Assembly: GCF_007845675.1 (NCBI RefSeq) | Contig: NZ_VOBR01000005.1 | Span: forward strand, 380,163 to 444,162 | DNA from: Lentzea tibetensis | GTDB taxonomy: Bacteria > Actinomycetota > Actinomycetes > Mycobacteriales > Pseudonocardiaceae | Reading direction: 5' to 3' | DNA length: 64,000 nucleotides | The notes under the pieces: model-generated | Databases searched by the model: none | What the model was told of the DNA's origin: nothing | The model's input: the letters and a program-made list of their open reading frames with translations, nothing else | Shown: piece by piece, positions 63,671 through 64,000 of the stretch | How the letters are laid out: each line of letters begins with the position of its first letter | Numbering within the stretch: the first letter of the stretch is position 1 | Made by a program: the position numbers and the translations under genes

Positions 63671-63838
63671 GCCGGTTTTCATCGGGGCTCGGGTCTTTGC
63701 CTGGCTGCCGGTTGTCGTCGGGGCTCGGGTCTTTGCCTGGCTGCCGGTTGTCGTCGGGGCTGGGTTCTTTGCCTGGCCGCCGGTTTCGCCGGGGCTGGGT
63801 TCTTTGCCTGGCCGCCGGTTTCGCCGGGGCTGGGGTCT
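63671..63838. repeat. Tandem array of 36-bp (and 35-bp) units
   Basis: Units at 63671, 63707, 63743 (36 bp), 63779 (35 bp) and a partial one at 63814. On the minus strand the 36-bp units are in frame with the response-regulator remnant and read DPSPDDNRQPGK-like. They share an AACCGGCAG core with the dispersed repeat at 16.1 and 40.6 kb. Confidence 0.85.
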
Positions 63839-64000
63839 GATGGTTGCTGCGGCTTTGGTGTTTCGGTGTCGGTGGTTGGGTCGCGCCTTCGGCGCAGCGA
63901 TTGGGCCTTGACAGTGAGGATGTGTGTGGTGGTCCTTGCTGGGTGGGTCTGACTCGTGGCTTGACTGACCTGGTGTCTTTCCCAAGATCTGTCGTCCGGC
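63839..64000. other. Window edge, no gene identified
   Basis: The minus-strand frame of the remnant stays open here, but I see no receiver-domain motifs (no DD pair, no phospho-acceptor Asp context). The sequence is low in typical codon bias. Confidence 0.4.

Noticed and set aside
63671-63838. CRISPR array
   Set aside because: Units are head-to-tail without unique spacers and change length from 36 to 35 bp, so this is a simple tandem repeat.

Overview
The window reads as chromosome of a high-GC, spore-forming type actinomycete, most likely a Pseudonocardiales member (Lentzea, Lechevalieria or Saccharothrix are my best guesses). The reasons are the extreme GC3, many GTG starts, dense ATGA/GTGA stop-start overlaps, a two-domain geosmin synthase, conservon (cvn) genes, a DUF574-type methyltransferase, a DUF5313 protein and a DasR-like operator. 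The genus is inference; no rRNA is present.

Layout. 1-4.6 kb: zinc alcohol dehydrogenase, a NarL-type two-component system and a radical-SAM-like protein without cluster cysteines. 4.6-8.9 kb: L-asparaginase and a GntR regulator, divergent from two MFS transporters. 8.9-12.8 kb: a tightly overlapping methionine-salvage operon (DszC-like flavoprotein, mtnA, mtnC, mtnB, mtnD). 13.0-15.8 kb: cold-shock gene with terminator, a degenerate tRNA-like sequence, a PI-PLC-like secreted protein and an aminotransferase. 16.0-16.3 kb: first copy of a dispersed repeat. 16.4-20.1 kb: MarR and small membrane proteins, then a YtrA-type GntR/ABC module with two shared operators. 20-31.7 kb: hexosaminidase with a dre-like site, cupredoxin, frameshifted GAF gene, APH-like kinase, DUF6461-like protein, flavin monooxygenase, VOC protein, esterases, methyltransferase and P450. 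31.7-37.8 kb: LtrA, CopC-like protein, geosmin synthase, and PadR with a flavin monooxygenase. 37.9-41.1 kb: NB-ARC/LuxR regulator and the second, inverted repeat copy carrying an inserted perfect palindrome. 41.1-46.7 kb: VOC protein, alpha-L-fucosidase, a dehydratase-like/catalase-like pair, TetR and a membrane protein. 46.7-54.7 kb: cvnC-cvnB-cvnA joined to an OFA-family transporter and its 35-residue partner, divergent from DUF485, acetate symporter and aminotransferase genes. 54.8-59.4 kb: ECF sigma factor, LCP protein, secreted sugar dehydrogenase and a LamG-like protein.

The most unusual part is 59.4-63.7 kb. A two-gene unit encodes a nucleoside phosphorylase/nucleosidase-fold protein and a 749-residue membrane protein. 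The C-terminus of the first and the N-terminus of the second carry the same 18-residue GNA..V..Q.GVV.G...F motif, resembling bacterial amyloid signalling motifs. Upstream lies an NrtR-type Nudix/winged-helix regulator, and three matching TGTC-N5-GACA palindromes flank both genes. I propose a regulated effector-membrane pair, possibly abortive defence or cell death. Next to it is a truncated response-regulator C-terminus whose upstream side is an array of 36-bp repeats open in the same frame.
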